The translations under genes and the position numbers were made by a program. From the NCBI GenBank assembly GCA_028095005.1, contig CM051463.1, positions 82,131,002 to 82,195,001 of the forward strand: a stretch of 64,000 bases of DNA, in the 5' to 3' direction. The DNA comes from Rhynchospora pubera (taxonomy: Eukaryota; Streptophyta; Magnoliopsida; Poales; Cyperaceae). Under the pieces are notes generated by a model. The model ran no database searches. It was not told the origin of the DNA and saw nothing but the letters and a program-made list of their open reading frames with translations. Below are positions 11,761 through 24,580 of the stretch, one piece after another (positions within the stretch are counted from its first letter, which is position 1; the number at the start of each line of letters is the position of its first letter).

Positions 11761-14700
11761 ATGGAGATGGTGGCTAGCAAGAGGGTACGTTGATCATTTC
11801 AATCCCCACAGTCTCTACTGTCCTACTCTCTCTCAACCAAGTAAGCTTCTTCCTTAGTTCAATGGATCTATAAAATTTGTGCCTGGCTCATATAATTTGC
11901 TGATGTATTGATGAGTATGTTAGCTATTTTCCTCTACATTGCTTGAAACTCATTTGAGAAATTTTATTCTGTTTATTATCTAACAAAAAAAGGGTATCTT
12001 TAATTTGCCAAACAGAGGAGACAATGCCGAGGCACAACAATCACTCTGATAAACATTTTGCTGAGCACCTTGCATGCGCTGATTACAAAGGGAAGACAAA
12101 AGTTGATCAAAGTGGGGGCAGTGGGGCCCACAAGGCTGATGATGGAGGAGTCTTTAAGCGTGAACATTGGGCACAGAGGTTAGTCTCGGTTGCATTGTGC
12201 CTCTCTTTCTACTTTGTATTCTGGTGCGGGACTTTATAGTTTGTCTTGGATTGCAGCAATTGATCATTCTAGTGTTGGATTTAAGTCTATGACAGTCGGT
12301 GTGAACCAATTTTGGTGTTCCTTTCTTTTCACTTTTTCTATTTGAATTTATTTTATTTTTGTTGTTGTTTTTGTGTTCTATGTATTCCTGAACTTTTGAC
12401 TCTAGCTACTCCTGCAAGCTCTTTGATTGAAAGAATTCAAATTGGTAAATTAATTAACATGATTTCATTTTGCTAATTTTTCAAAAGTGGGGGGTTTGAT
12501 CCTTTTTAATGGACATTTTGTTCTGGTAAATCGAAATGGGTGATCATCTTTTACCAGTTATTTTGGAGGAAAATAAGAAAAAAAAAAGTAATGTACAGGG
12601 CACTGTAGTGGCTAGTATAGTTATTTGAAATTTTCATGGACACCCCTACAAAATGTGAAAATGACAGTCATTGCTTGCAAACCTACAAACATGGTACATA
12701 CCTGCATGAGACACCGTTATATCATGTATACAAAACTAGGAAGGTACTGACTGTGTTTACAATCACATGGGCATATGAGATTTCTTGTTTTGACGTATAG
12801 ATGATTTTTTTTGTTGCTGGTGACATGCTTTATTATAGGTAGAGTGGACAGTTATTTCTCACGTATTCTGTTCTTAATATTTTCTATATTGTAGCAAAGA
12901 AGTAATCACAATCGATAGCTCCAGTGATTCTTTTGATGATGAAGACTGGAGTTTTGAGGAATCTGAAGTTGAAAGTGACGAATTATTGGGCAAAGTTGCA
13001 CAGGTGAAATCTGATGAAATATTAGCGCGTCGCCTTCAGGAGGAGATTTACAAAGAAGTTACTGATCCCGAAGGAGATGAAGAGCTGTTGGTAAGTACTA
13101 TTCATGTCGTTTCCATGCATGTTTGGTTTTGGTACCAACAAATGAATAAAATGACCTTTAACATAAAATCATTGCTTTTCGCTAATTGTGTGAGGCTGAG
13201 GCCCATTAGTACCAGTGGTCTTGCATTATTCTGGTTAACTAAAATTTAGTTTTATTTTCATTAGTTCTTCTTATAAGGTCATATGCAGGTCACAAATTAT
13301 GATAATCAATTGTTGAATTAGTTTAAGAATCTTTTATTAATTACCATTTGCATCACAGGATGGCAAACTAGGATATGCAGGTCACAAAATTAGGCCATAT
13401 GCATCACAGGTTTATGATGCAATATTAGTCTAATTGTTAATTATCACTTGTTTCATAGTATGACAGTAATCATGAAGTAGAAGGAGCTTTGCAAGAGGAA
13501 GGTAAGGAAATACATGACAGTGATTCCAACATCACTTCTATTTCAAGGCACAACTTTGATGTGAATCAGGTATTGTATTATTCTATACTTCTTTTTTCCA
13601 TGTATACACCCTTATTATGTTTATATTGTTTTGCTTTCATTTTTTATTTTAAAACACATATTTTTTTTGGTTTCTTGTTGGAGAATCCATGAGTATAGCA
13701 TTTTAGTCCCAGCAGAAAATACATATTTATTTGAGAACAAGATTGATATTGATTTCGTCTCAGATGAATCTTCCCCCGGAGTCACTCACTTTGAATGGCC
13801 AGCATTTCTTGTCACAAGTACCTCCCATGCAATCTTCAAATCTTAGGAGGCCTGAGATGCGATTTAGTGGCCCAGAAATGGAATATGAGATGGTGAGCTT
13901 TCGTTAGTTTTAAACTTGTTCTTCAAGTCCTGAAAGTGGTAAATCTTATTTACAGTCTTTCAAAGCATAGAATTTATAACTTTATCCTCTAAATACCATT
14001 TCATCCGGAGTATCTTTTAATGCATTCTTGCTTGTAATATTCGTATGTATGATGAATTGTCATTTTGTGCTATGATTAGTGGCTTCTATCTCAAATACGC
14101 AAAGGCCTCACCAGTTCTGAGACAGATCGTGCTACGGTAAATCATCTTATTTTGGTATGATATAATGATTGTATTTATTGACAAGATGATATATTCATTC
14201 ATATATGTTGTTATTCAGACAGCAGAATTATTGAAAGAACTGGAAGCAACTTACGAGAGCCGCAATGATGTGGATATGCATGATTCCTTTTATCCTGACT
14301 TTTATGAGTAAGTTTTATCCTTGCTAATGTTTTGAAAAACTTGCAAGTGGTAACCTTTAAAATTTTTATGCCAATACCGATACTCATCTACTACCTCTAG
14401 ATAACTGTAATAGATTTTTCATATTGTCACGGTTAAGATGTGAAGTAGCAAAATTGATTTGTCTTGTTAATCTAATATGTGTATGCCCCAAGTATTTTTT
14501 TCTTTTAACCCATCTTCCCATTCTCTTCTATGCAGGGATGAGTATGAGTATGGCTCTACAGCAGATGAACTTGTGGGGGCTACTGACAGTGAGATCAACA
14601 ATTTACCAATATCCATGGTCAAGGTCCATCTCAAGCTTTATAATTTTTTTATTTGTTCTTTACTGCCTTTTCTTAAATGACCCCAGAAAACTCGGAATGT

Positions 14701-15277
14701 TCTAGACAACCCCTTATAAGATGTAGTTTCCCACTGGGTCTACACAATCTGTGGAATTGTAGGGTTATACATGATATTATGAATTTCTTGTGGGTTATAT
14801 GAAAAAATCGTACAATTCATATGATTACTCATCTACTAACTTTGATTTAATTAATTTGTAATTAATTTAAGGGTGATAAAGTGGAGGACATGTGTGTAAT
14901 ATGCCTAGAGGTCCCATCTGCTGGCGCTTTTGTGCGGCATTTGCCCTGCATGCACAAATTTCATAGAGAGGTATAATTTAGCACATATTCTTTTATTTTT
15001 TCTTTTAGACTATTACATTTATGACCATATTCTTTTATTGGAACATTCTTTGTTAGTGTTATGTAGCTATTAAATAAAATGTTATATAAAATTGTCATTG
15101 ATACTAACCTCCTGCAAGAAAATGGAAAAAAAAAATTATAGTGTATGGTTTTTAGTCTTAAAGTAAAATATGTACTTTTTGATGTTTTCCTAATAAAATC
15201 CTTTATTTGTACAGTGCATAGATTTATGGCTAAGGAGAAGGAATTCATGTCCAATTTGCAAGGCTGTTATAAACTGA
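11761..15277 (+). CDS. RING-H2 zinc finger protein (probable E3 ubiquitin ligase), 10 exons, about 338 aa
   Basis: The C-terminal RING-H2 finger (residues about 293-333) has the order C-x2-C-x14-C-x-H-x2-H-x2-C-x10-C-x2-C, seen as CVIC...CMHKFHREC...CPIC. Such fingers recruit E2 enzymes for ubiquitin transfer. Exons: 11761-11784, 12018-12178, 12895-13090, 13459-13569, 13764-13892, 14080-14136, 14219-14307, 14536-14623, 14872-14970 and 15215-15277; phases match throughout. The middle is acidic and Ser-rich (SSSDSFDDEDW) and hydrophilic, with no membrane segment. The start is the weak point. Exon 2 has tandem acceptors, CAG|AG|GAG; the second keeps the ATG at 11761 in frame. If the first is used, translation would have to start at ATG 12024 (328 aa) behind an out-of-frame upstream ATG. 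I do not recognise the specific family member. Confidence 0.85.
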
Positions 15278-15478
15278 AGCCTTCTGTTGAAAGATGAAAT
15301 CAAGTTTTGTTGTGAATACTTTCTTTGGTTTTAAAAGCCTATTAAATTTCTCTCTGAGGCTGTCATTTCTTGTAAATAAGCTATCAAATGTGTTAGTCAC
15401 CAGCTGAAGTTTTTGCTGAGAGGTTACCCCCTATTATCCCTTTTTGTCTGGTGTGTAGAAATTCATGCTATCCGTCGA

Positions 15479-15514
<36 letters not shown>

Positions 15515-15983
15515 CAGCTTTTACTATCATATGTGTTTTGTCCTGTGAACTGTTGTCTGATTTACGAAGACTAAGAATTTCTCAAATTAGTATCTTGTGC
15601 AAAATTAGTTATTGATTGTTGCTATGGATCACTACCCTCTCATGTCATTTTCCATATTGAAAATATTCAAGATGGCTTTGATTAGCTGAGGTGAAAATAA
15701 ATCACAAGTTTCTCTGTACAAATTCTTGCTAATCAACTTGTGTAATTGAAAGCAGCTTGAACGCTGTGGAAACTAAGTAAAAGAAAATAGGCTGTTGAAA
15801 TTGTTGAACAACCATATTGATAGTACCAGTTCATCTCAGACATCCAATATGTTAGTAACTTTTTCTTGTTAATATTTTTGTAGTCGGAGAGAGAGAGAGA
15901 GAACTTGACATATTTATTCTTGAAAACCAGTTGGATCTTTTGAGATTCTTAATATGCATGGAGATGGCATGAGACCAATGTTT

Positions 15984-16860
15984 ATAGGCCTGGCAAACGT
16001 GATAAACTCTCACGATTTTAGTCATTTATGTTTCTGTGCCGTTTGATGAAATGATATATTTTTCTTTTCGTTTAACGTTTTGTTTATTAAACGACTCAGA
16101 TTTCCATCTCGTTTATGTATCGTTTAGAAATACGAATCAAACGGCAAAACGTGTAAGAAACGTTGTTCTAGTGAAAACTTCAGATTTTAATATATAATCT
16201 TAGGCAAAATTCCAAAAAATAGGCAAAAAAAAAAACATTTTGCAAAGCTACAAATTTCAAATAGATAGAAATATTGAATATCATTACAGAACAAGCAATT
16301 GTTTCACATCAATTTTTCATAAAAATTAAATTTTACAACATAACCGACATGCTATATTCCAAAATCCTAACTTACTAACTTCAACCTCAAATCCTTACAT
16401 ACAACAAAACTCAAATATTCTTTTGGTTATAATGACAACCCCTCAAGCTCAACCCATACCTCAAACCTAACTTCTCAGACTCATACCAATCTCAGCCAAT
16501 GGCTCAAAATTCATGCTTTGTAACATCATTGAAGCTCACTGGTTGAGTTTTGCCACATTACACATTACCAGCACATTAAACATTACACACTAAAGGAGCC
16601 AAAGAGAAAATACTGGTACAAGTACCAGTACTCCAGGCTTCATCATAACCAAAAAAACATTGAGTTTTGCCACATTACACATTACCAGCACTCCAGGTTC
16701 ATTTGATGCACCAGCTTGTATTCTTTCAATATCCTCTTGTGTTTTCCCCCTTAACCCTGGTACCATGCTAATTTCAATTTCAAAGAGCATCAATACCAAT
16801 TTCACATTACCGTGAGAGTTTTTAATTTAGCAGTATATGTAAACGCGCTCTAACGTAGGG
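15984..16860. mobile_element. Possible hAT-type element or fragment
   Basis: The left end TAGGCCTGGCAAACGTG resembles the hAT end at 42291, and the following bases are rich in CGTTTAACG-like words as in that element. An inverted echo of ACTCTCACG lies near 16810 (CGTGAGAGTTT). I could not find a clean right end or an 8-bp target duplication, so the right boundary is a guess. Confidence 0.3.
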
Positions 16861-18182
16861 AAACAATTTGATACCCTCTTTCAGTTAAACTCTTCGTCAT
16901 TGGTTGCTTGTTCAAATTCACTTTTACCTAAGTGAGTTGATAGGAGTTAGTCATGTTGAATAGCACTGTCTGCCCAATACCTTGTATATGCATACCTGGT
17001 ACATTGATTTAATACTCAAAGCGAGAGGTTTTTAGCTTCTACAAGGGCCTATTACCTATACAACAAGTATCAGACAGCACACAAACAGTTTGTGACTCAG
17101 CATATTGAAATTATTTCTACTTTTGTGGCGGCTGCTACATTTGAAATAAACAGGCTTCTTTTATTAACCACTCAACAAATAGGTCTACACTAATTGCCCC
17201 AAATCATGCAAATTAATTGTTTGACATTTGGTTTATACGTTTGATTAAGCTGAAATAATAATTTCTCCTTGGTTTGACTAGAGATTTTCCAAATTTCAAG
17301 TCTTAATCAAGCACCAATAAAATGAAAAGGCATTGCATGTACAACTACGTTCGCAATGGTTTATGTGACAATTTTAGAAAGAATTTTGGTCTGATACTCT
17401 AGTGTCTTGATTTTCTACTGCTGTTGTCCTTTCTATAACTAGTAGAACTCCCGTAAGGTCTATAAATTACTGTCATATCATACGTACGCAAAATTACAAG
17501 CATTCTTTTGGCCTCACTTGTCTATTCTAATCTGATTCCTGAGGACCAACTAGTTGCTCTAAAATTTTATGATTAAATTCATGCAATACAATTGAAGTAA
17601 GGAATTATTTTTTATAGTTTGATAAGCTTCGAACTCAGGACCTCTGCAACAGGGTGGTATAGCCAAACTTTTTAAAAACTCAGGACCTTTGATTATAATA
17701 CTTTCTGACTAAACATTTGTCAAATATAACCATTCAATCGATGATATTCTAATAAGCTGTTGAATTATGTGGATTTCATGAATTTCATAGGAGGAAAAAA
17801 AAAAAAGAAAATCAAACGTAAAAGCATAAATTCCATTAATAATTTCAGAAACACAACAAACAGATAATAACATAAATAAATCCTTTATATGTAAATGAAA
17901 ATAATATTATTTATTTTTTATTGGTACAATAATAAATAAGAAAATTTATCTAAGACGCGACTTGTTCATATGATCCAGAGTTTCGACGAGTCTGGCAAAT
18001 CATCTAGTTTCTCTTTACAATAATAAAGTGGCCAGATTAATTATACGCAGTCGGGTTAAGTTAAACTGATATAATTTTGAGAATTCGTAAATGATTATAT
18101 ATATCTTTTAGACGGATTAATTGTTTGAAATTTATTCAGTATCTATAGATAGAAGGAAATTGATTACTGCCTTCTCTAGTTT

Positions 18183-18402
18183 TGCCATCCTTGCAATCGC
18201 TAAATATAAAGTAAACATATAAAGCAAACAAAATGAATATATAGACGATCTAAGTGAACACATACAAACAAATAAGTTCAATGAAAATAAGTTGAATATG
18301 CATGTAAGTTTCTGAACAAGTGATGACAACACTTATTTGTTTGTAAGTGTTCACTTTATTTATTTTATATGTTCATTTTGTATTTAGCGATGGCTGGGAT
18401 GA
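18183..18402. mobile_element. Imperfect foldback MITE-like element
   Basis: The left half, with ATCGCTAAATATAAAGTAAA and CATACAAACAAATAAG, is matched in inverted form by CTTATTTGTTTGTAAGTG and TGTATTTAGCGATGG on the right. Arms are about 80-100 nt. No clear target duplication was found. Confidence 0.5.
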
Positions 18403-19119
18403 TATATTTGCCGATGACACTTATAATTCATGTAGATAAAATGTTATTAATTAATAGGTTATTCTTCAGAACGGATTGATGAGAGTACGTACGTTGACAA
18501 AAATTTTATACAATATATTACTATGACTTTAAGACCAAATATATTAGCCAATTAATTGTTCTATAAACTTAAACCAGGATGATGACGAAATTGTCAGGCA
18601 CGCATTTCAGTGGCGTATTTAATTACATCTAACAAAAGAAATAACTTGAAATCTTAACGGGAAATTGAAAATAACCAGAGTAACCTTTCGGAAATTATGC
18701 GCGCATTTCAAATTACTTACATAACCTGTATCTGCAGATAGTTTTTATATAACTTTTTTTTTTAAAAAAAAATTGTTCTCTTCTCCTTGACTATAGGTTG
18801 ATAAATGCGGAGTGCAACATGGAGTAATAATACCACTCATGCATGTTGGCATTTTAAACTTCCCTTTCAGTTTCTTATTAAAATACAAGGTGTTGAAAAA
18901 AAAGCATCCAGCTCACTGTCTTTGTGTGCTGTTTATTAGATCTATGTACTCAAATTTCAAAATTCTTGTCCCATAAACACTATGATAATATTACCACTAA
19001 GAATTCGTAGCTCATCAATATACTAGTTTAATAACTGCAGTAGCACACATTAAGAAAACCAATTTGATGACAAATTTGCATTTGTAAGTTGCCAAAAAAT
19101 ATATATTCTAATTATTAAT

Positions 19120-19252
19120 GGGAAATTCTGTCATGAGGTCTAATTTTGAATCAAGCTTTAATCTCAACCATTCATTTTCAAGAAAGGTTAATTCATTAGA
19201 ACGGTTGTGATGGAAGCTTCATTCAGAAATTGGATCTCATGGCAGAATTTCC
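19120..19252. mobile_element. Small TIR element (MITE)
   Basis: The ends are inverted copies: GGGAAATTCTGTCATGAG at the left and CTCATGGCAGAATTTCCC at the right. Inner parts also pair (AATCAAGCTT and AAGCTTCATT). The target duplication is not clear. A similar pair of ends, but distinct in sequence, is at about 32636-32786. Confidence 0.5.
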
Positions 19253-19849
19253 CAATAGTTATTATTTTTTTTTGTAGAATCCTAAGCACCACTTTACTAA
19301 TTGTATTAACATTGTTTCCTTTAAGCAAGCATGGCCATTTTCACAAAATACGCCCTTTTTGCCTACATAACAACGACAAGTCTGATCATCTGATTTATGT
19401 TCATGCGAAGGACTTAAAATAGGCAATTAAGTTAATTCTCAGGTCTAAGGGCTGTTGGTTCAGTGTAATTATATTGTTATAATATTATCTAATTATTTCC
19501 AAATTCAAACTTTGAAGAGTGCATGCCAACATAAGTCAGGTCATAGTTAAATTACTTGGATATTTAAAACAACGGGGAACAAGGTGATCGATATTTTTCT
19601 TCTTGAATAATAAAATCTAGGATCAACAAACTATATATATAATTGATTTTATACATAATGTTACCAAAGTTGATGAAAATTATGCATATCCTGAAAACAG
19701 TGCATCAAGATAGATATATATGTAGCATCGATCAGTACATCGACATTAACTAGCTATAGCTAGTTTGTATAAAATTTTACATTATTGCATTCCGGCCCGC
19801 CTATGTACTATAACAGTTATATTTCTACTTTAGTTATGCTACTTCCACT

Positions 19850-20217
19850 TTATCCAGACGAGGAAATGTTCACATGTAAAACTGCACTGAAAAACTTGAG
19901 AATTCCATAAGTGACAAGCATAGCCAGCCATCCTCCGATCAGAACCCTAAGGGACCCCTTATACGGCTTGGCGCCACCGAGAAGCGCGCCAATTGCACCG
20001 AAAATAGCCAACCCGAGACTAGTCACGGCACAAACAACACCCAGCCTCACACCCCAAGCTTTAATGAATGCCCCGGCAAGTAACGGAAGCAAACCTCCAA
20101 TTGAAAAGGATAGAGCTGATGCACCGGCAGCCAGCCAAGGATTCGCTAACGGTTCCTTGTTTTCATCTTCATCATCTGTGTTTCCTTTCTCGATCATAGT
20201 CCGTTCTATGTCGTACT
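19850..20217 (-). pseudogene. Vacuolar iron transporter-like (VTL) gene, 3' half, cut off by a copia element
   Basis: This is the C-terminal half of a VIT/CCC1-like family protein. It reads from the insertion site (codon after TAC, at 20212) through DIERTMIEKGN to the stop at 19850, 120 codons plus stop. It holds the last three predicted membrane segments (about NPWLAAGASALSFSIGG, VRLGVVCAVTSLGLAIFG and VLIGGWLAMLVTYGIL). The reading frame is exactly continuous with the half at 24911-25231 once the insert and one copy of the 5-bp duplication are set aside: together 227 aa in a single exon, normal for VTL proteins, which lack the cytosolic insert of VIT1. VTL proteins move iron or manganese into the vacuole (family knowledge). 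On this allele no full protein can be made. Confidence 0.88.
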
Positions 20218-20547
20218 TGTTGGAAATATAAACTCAATTATAGTTGCATGGTCAAATGTTTATGGTTTCTAGGATAATAATTATGTTTAGGAAGTTGTGT
20301 GTTTTTATTGTCTAGAAGACTATGCAATTTAATTAGGTAGTTGAGTATTTAATTATGAAGACTAGTTTGGCTATATAAACAATGTAAGAGTAAGAAAAAA
20401 TTCAGAACTTAGAGAACTTAGAATTTAGAGAGAAATCTAATTGTAAGAGTGTTTTATCAATATATGAATGAGAATTTTCAGTTACTAAGTTTCTCTTTAT
20501 CTCCACTAATATACACATAGCCTCATATTAAGAAGACGATCCTATCA
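20218..20547 (+). repeat. 5' LTR of the copia element
   Basis: A 330-bp LTR beginning TGTTGGAAATATAAACTC and ending CGATCCTATCA. It includes CTATATAAAC near 20372, a likely TATA box for element transcription. I saw no difference from the 3' LTR. Confidence 0.95.
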
Positions 20548-20550
20548 GAT

Positions 20551-20562
20551 TGGTATCAGAGC
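20551..20562 (+). other. Primer-binding site (initiator Met-tRNA)
   Basis: TGGTATCAGAGC, three bases after the 5' LTR, is the standard primer site of plant copia elements, matching the 3' end of initiator methionine tRNA. Confidence 0.9.
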
Positions 20563-20564
20563 CG

Positions 20565-23500
20565 ATGGCAAGTACCGGTGTTTCGACGTTTGGGCACATG
20601 CCGCTGCCCCGTCTTATGAAGAACAACTACGACAATTGGTGTATCCAAATGCGAGCTCTGCTTGGTGCACAAGAAGTATGGGAGATAGTCGAAGATGGCT
20701 ACCAAGAGCACGCCGACACGACGGCGTTGACAGTTGCACAAGCAAGGACATTGAAGGAGAATCGCAAGAAGGACAAGACCACTCTCTACATCATTTATCA
20801 AGCGGTTGATGAGTCGGGTTTTGAGAAGATAGCCGGTGCGACATCTTCACATGAGGCTTTGAACACTCTCGAGAAAGCATACAAAGGCGCTGATCGAGTG
20901 AAGCAAGTGCGGTTGCAAACACTTCGAGGCGAGTTTGAGACCTTGAAAATGAAGGAGACAGAAGGTGTGTCAGAATACATCACAAGAGTACAAACTGTGG
21001 TGAACCAACTCAAGAGAAATGGTGAGCCTCTTGCTGATTTTCGAGTTGTGGAGAAAATACTTCGTTCATTGACGAACGAGTTTGAAAATGTTGTGTGTGC
21101 AATAGAAGAATCAAAAGACTTGAATGAGATGACTATTGATGAGCTTTCAGGCTCGTTGGAAGCACATGAGCAAAGAAAGAAGAAGAAAAAGCAAGAGGTG
21201 CTCGAGGAAGCACTTCAAGCGAAGGTGACATTGAAAGAAGAAAGACCGACCAGCAGCGATCGAGGTCGTGGTCGAGGTCGAAGTCGAGGTCGTGGCCGTG
21301 GCCGAGGTGGTCGAGGTCGCAGACAGCAAGACAACCGAGACGAGAAGGAGCAGCAAGGCTCATTTGGCAATGGTAGAGGCCGAGGAAGAGGAGGTAATAA
21401 GTCTCATATTCAATGTTACAGTTGCAAAAGATATGATCATTATGCATATGAATGTCATGATAAAAAAGAAGAGAATGAGAAAAGAGATGAAAAGGTTGGA
21501 GATGGTGTGGTGTTGCTTGCTAGTAAAGAAGCAGCTCCTAATCAAGAAACGGTGTGGTATTTGGATACCGGTGCGAGCAACCATATGTGTGGCTATAAGC
21601 ACATGTTCACCGAAATGCAAGAAGTTGTTGATGGCCATGTTTCATTTGGTGATGCATCAAAAGTAAAAGTTGAAGGACAAGGTAAAGTTCTCATTCAGTT
21701 GAAAAATGGAAGTGAGACTTTTATCACAAATGTTTATTATGTGCCTGATATGAAGAGTAATATTTTGAGTTTGGGACAATTGTTGGAACTTGGTTATACT
21801 GTGGTTATGAAGGACAGAACCTTGTATTTGAGAGATAAAAATGATAGGTTGATAGCTCAAGTTGAAATGACCAAAAACCGCATGTTTAAGCTGAATTTGA
21901 TGAATGTGCAAGCTAAATGTTTGAAAGCATGTGTGGTTGATAAAGCATGGTTATGGCATTTGCGGTTTGGTCATCTAAATTTTGGTGGTTTAAAAGAATT
22001 GTCAAAGAAAAATATGGTGAAGGGACTGCCACATATTGAGAATTGTGACAAGTTTTGTGAAGGGTGTGTGTTTGGAAAGCATCCAAGGAGTTCATTTCCA
22101 AAAGAAGCAAGTTATCGAGCGAAGAAGCCGCTGGAGTTGATACATACGGACATATGTGGTCCGATCACACCAAACTCTTTGGGTAAGCACCGTTACTTCA
22201 TTACTTTTGTGGATGATTTCTCAAGAAGAACTTGGGTGTATTTTTTGAAAGAAAAGTCAGAGGCATTTGCTGTTTTTAAGAAGTTTAAGGTGCTGGTTGA
22301 AAAATTAAATGGCAATTACATAAAGGCGGTTAGGTCAGATCGAGGTGGTGAGTATATCTCAAAAGAGTTTGAGTATTTCTGCGAGGAGCATGGCATTCGA
22401 AGGTTCCTAACAGCACCATATTCACCTCAACAAAATGGCGTGGCTAAAAGAAAGAATCGGACCATACTCGACATGGTTCGTAGCATGCTGAAAAGTAAGA
22501 ATATGCCAAAAGAATATTGGGCTGAAGCAGTGCAATGTGCGGTTTACTTGCAAAACCGATGTCCAACAGCAAGCTTGGAGAACATGACTCCACAAGAAGC
22601 ATGGTGCGGTGTGAAACCAGCAGTATCTCATTTGAAAGTGTTCGGAAGTGTGGCTTATGCGCACATTCCGGATCAGCGAAGGACAAAGCTCGATGACAAG
22701 AGCAAGAAGCTGATTTTTATCGGCTATGATGAAAGGTCGAAGGCATACAAACTCATTGACCCAGCAACTAATAAGGTACATATTAGTCGTGATGTGCAGG
22801 TTAATGAAGAAGCCGTGTGGTGCTGGAATTCTATGGAGGAAAAGTCGCATGATGTTGAGAATGAGGTGCAGATCATTGCGAGCTCTACTTCGACAAACAC
22901 AATAATGCAAGCTGATCCAAGTTCGAGTTCGAGCTTAAGTGATGATGATGCGAGAACACCTCGAACTAGAACCTTGCAAGACTTATATGAAGCAACTAGC
23001 GAGTTGCATTTGGTGTGTCTTTTGGCGGATGCCGAGAACATCACATTTGAAGAAGTTGTTCAAGAGAAGAAATGGCAGCAAGCTATGAATGAAGAGATGA
23101 ATGCTATTGTGAAGAATGAAACTTGGGAACTTGCGACGTTGCCTAAGGATCATAAGCCGATTGGTGTGAAATGGGTCTACAAGAAGAAATTGAATGCTCA
23201 AGGCGAGATTGAAAGATACAAGGCAAGGTTAGTAGCCAAGGGATACAAGCAAAAAGCGAGGATTGATTATGAAGAAGTATTTGCCCCTGTTGCAAGAATG
23301 GAGACTATTCGCTTGTTGATTTCATTGGCTGCCCAAAACAAGTGGAATATTTATCAAATGGATGTGAAATCAGCATTCCTCAATGGTGTACTTGAAGAAG
23401 AAGTCTACATCGAGCAACCACCAGGTTACATTAAGGAAGGACAAGAAGAAAAGGTGCTGAAATTGAAGAAGGCGTTGTACGGGTTGAAACAAGCTCCACG

Positions 23501-24563
23501 AGCTTGGAATACCCGCATTGATACATACTTTAAGAAGCACGGGTTTGTGCAATGCCCGTATGAACATGCTTTGTATGTGAAGGTATGTCATGATGACATT
23601 ATGTTTGTTGCTTTATATGTTGATGACATGATATTCATGGGAAATAATGATGATATGATTGAGAAGTTCAAGGTGGAAATGTCAAAAGAATTTGAGATGA
23701 CAGATTTGGGACTAATGTCATACTTTTTGGGGTTGGAAGTAAAGTAAGACAAATCTGGAATTTTTGTCTCGCAAGAGCCATATGCAAAAGATGTGCTAAA
23801 GAGGTTCAAAATGAATGATTGCAACCCGGTGTGCACTCCAGTTGAGAGTGGCACAAAACTGTCCCGTTATGATGAAGGCAAGGCCGTAGATGAAACTCAA
23901 TACAGAAGTTTGGTTGGATGCTTGCGCTATCTAATGTGCACAAGGCCAGATATTGCATATGGTGTCGGCTTGGTAAGTCGGTACATGGAAGAGCCAAAGA
24001 TGTCACATTGGAAAGCCATAAAGCGAATTCTTCGCTATGTGAAAGGTACTTTATCTCATGGCTTATTCTATTCTCATACTGACGAGTTTGATCTTCTTGG
24101 ATATACGGACAGCGATTGGTGTGGAGACATTGATGATAGAAAGAGCACCGCTGGTTTTGTATTTTACATGGGAGACACGACATTTACATGGGTGTCAAAG
24201 AAGCAACCAATTGTGACTCTATCAACTTGTGAAGCGGAGTATGTGGCTGCATCTTCATGTGTATGTCACGCGTTGTGGTTGAGAAAATTGCTGAAGGAGA
24301 TGAATTTTGCTCGAGATAAACCAACCGAGATTCGAGTCGACAACAAATCAGCAATTGAGCTAGCGAAGAACCCGGTGCATCATGAAAGAAGCAAGCATAT
24401 TGATGTTCGCTTTCACTTCATACGCGAGCATGTAAAGGATGGCGATGTTGAGCTGACTCATGTGGCGAGTCGTGATCAAGTAGCGGATATTTTCACTAAG
24501 CCGCTTGGAGCAGAATTATTCAACCGATTCAAGAAGCTACTCGGGATGAGTGCTGGAGCATAA
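20565..24563 (+). pseudogene. Copia gag-pol polyprotein gene, broken by one in-frame stop and an integrase active-site change
   Basis: A single reading frame runs from ATG 20565 to TAA 24561-24563, interrupted only by TAA at 23745-23747. Domain order: Gag (UBN2 type); an Arg/Gly-rich stretch near 21255-21400; zinc knuckle CX2CX4HX4C (21415-21456); protease with LDTGASNH (about 21560); pre-integrase HHCC region (about 21955-22080); integrase with the first Asp in HTDICGP (about 22141) and the second in RSDRGGEY (about 22338); RT with YVDD (23616-23627); RNase H with STAGFVFYMGD and LSTCEAEYVAAS. At 22446-22448 the codon is AAA (Lys) where the family has the third catalytic residue, Glu. The stop lies between the RT and RNase H regions. 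Both changes look like single transitions. The element therefore looks unable to supply its own full enzyme set. Confidence 0.92.
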
Positions 24564-24580
24564 TTGAGTTTAAGGAAGGA

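Larger units (their letters stand above)
15278..19849. other. Intergenic, 4.6 kb, no gene seen
   Basis: This holds the 3' UTR of the RING gene, an (AT)n run at 15481-15510, a GA repeat near 15888-15901, a possible hAT-type terminus at about 15984, a 32-bp direct repeat (about 16542-16574 and 16660-16692), a foldback at 18183-18402 and a small TIR element near 19120-19252. No open frame here looks like a gene. Confidence 0.5.

Noticed and set aside
15481..15510. AT run as a possible replication or matrix-attachment signal
   Set aside because: It is a simple (AT)n microsatellite in an AT-rich genome; nothing else supports a function.
22422..22910. 162-codon minus-strand open frame
   Set aside because: It is antisense to the integrase region of the copia element and has no recognisable domain.
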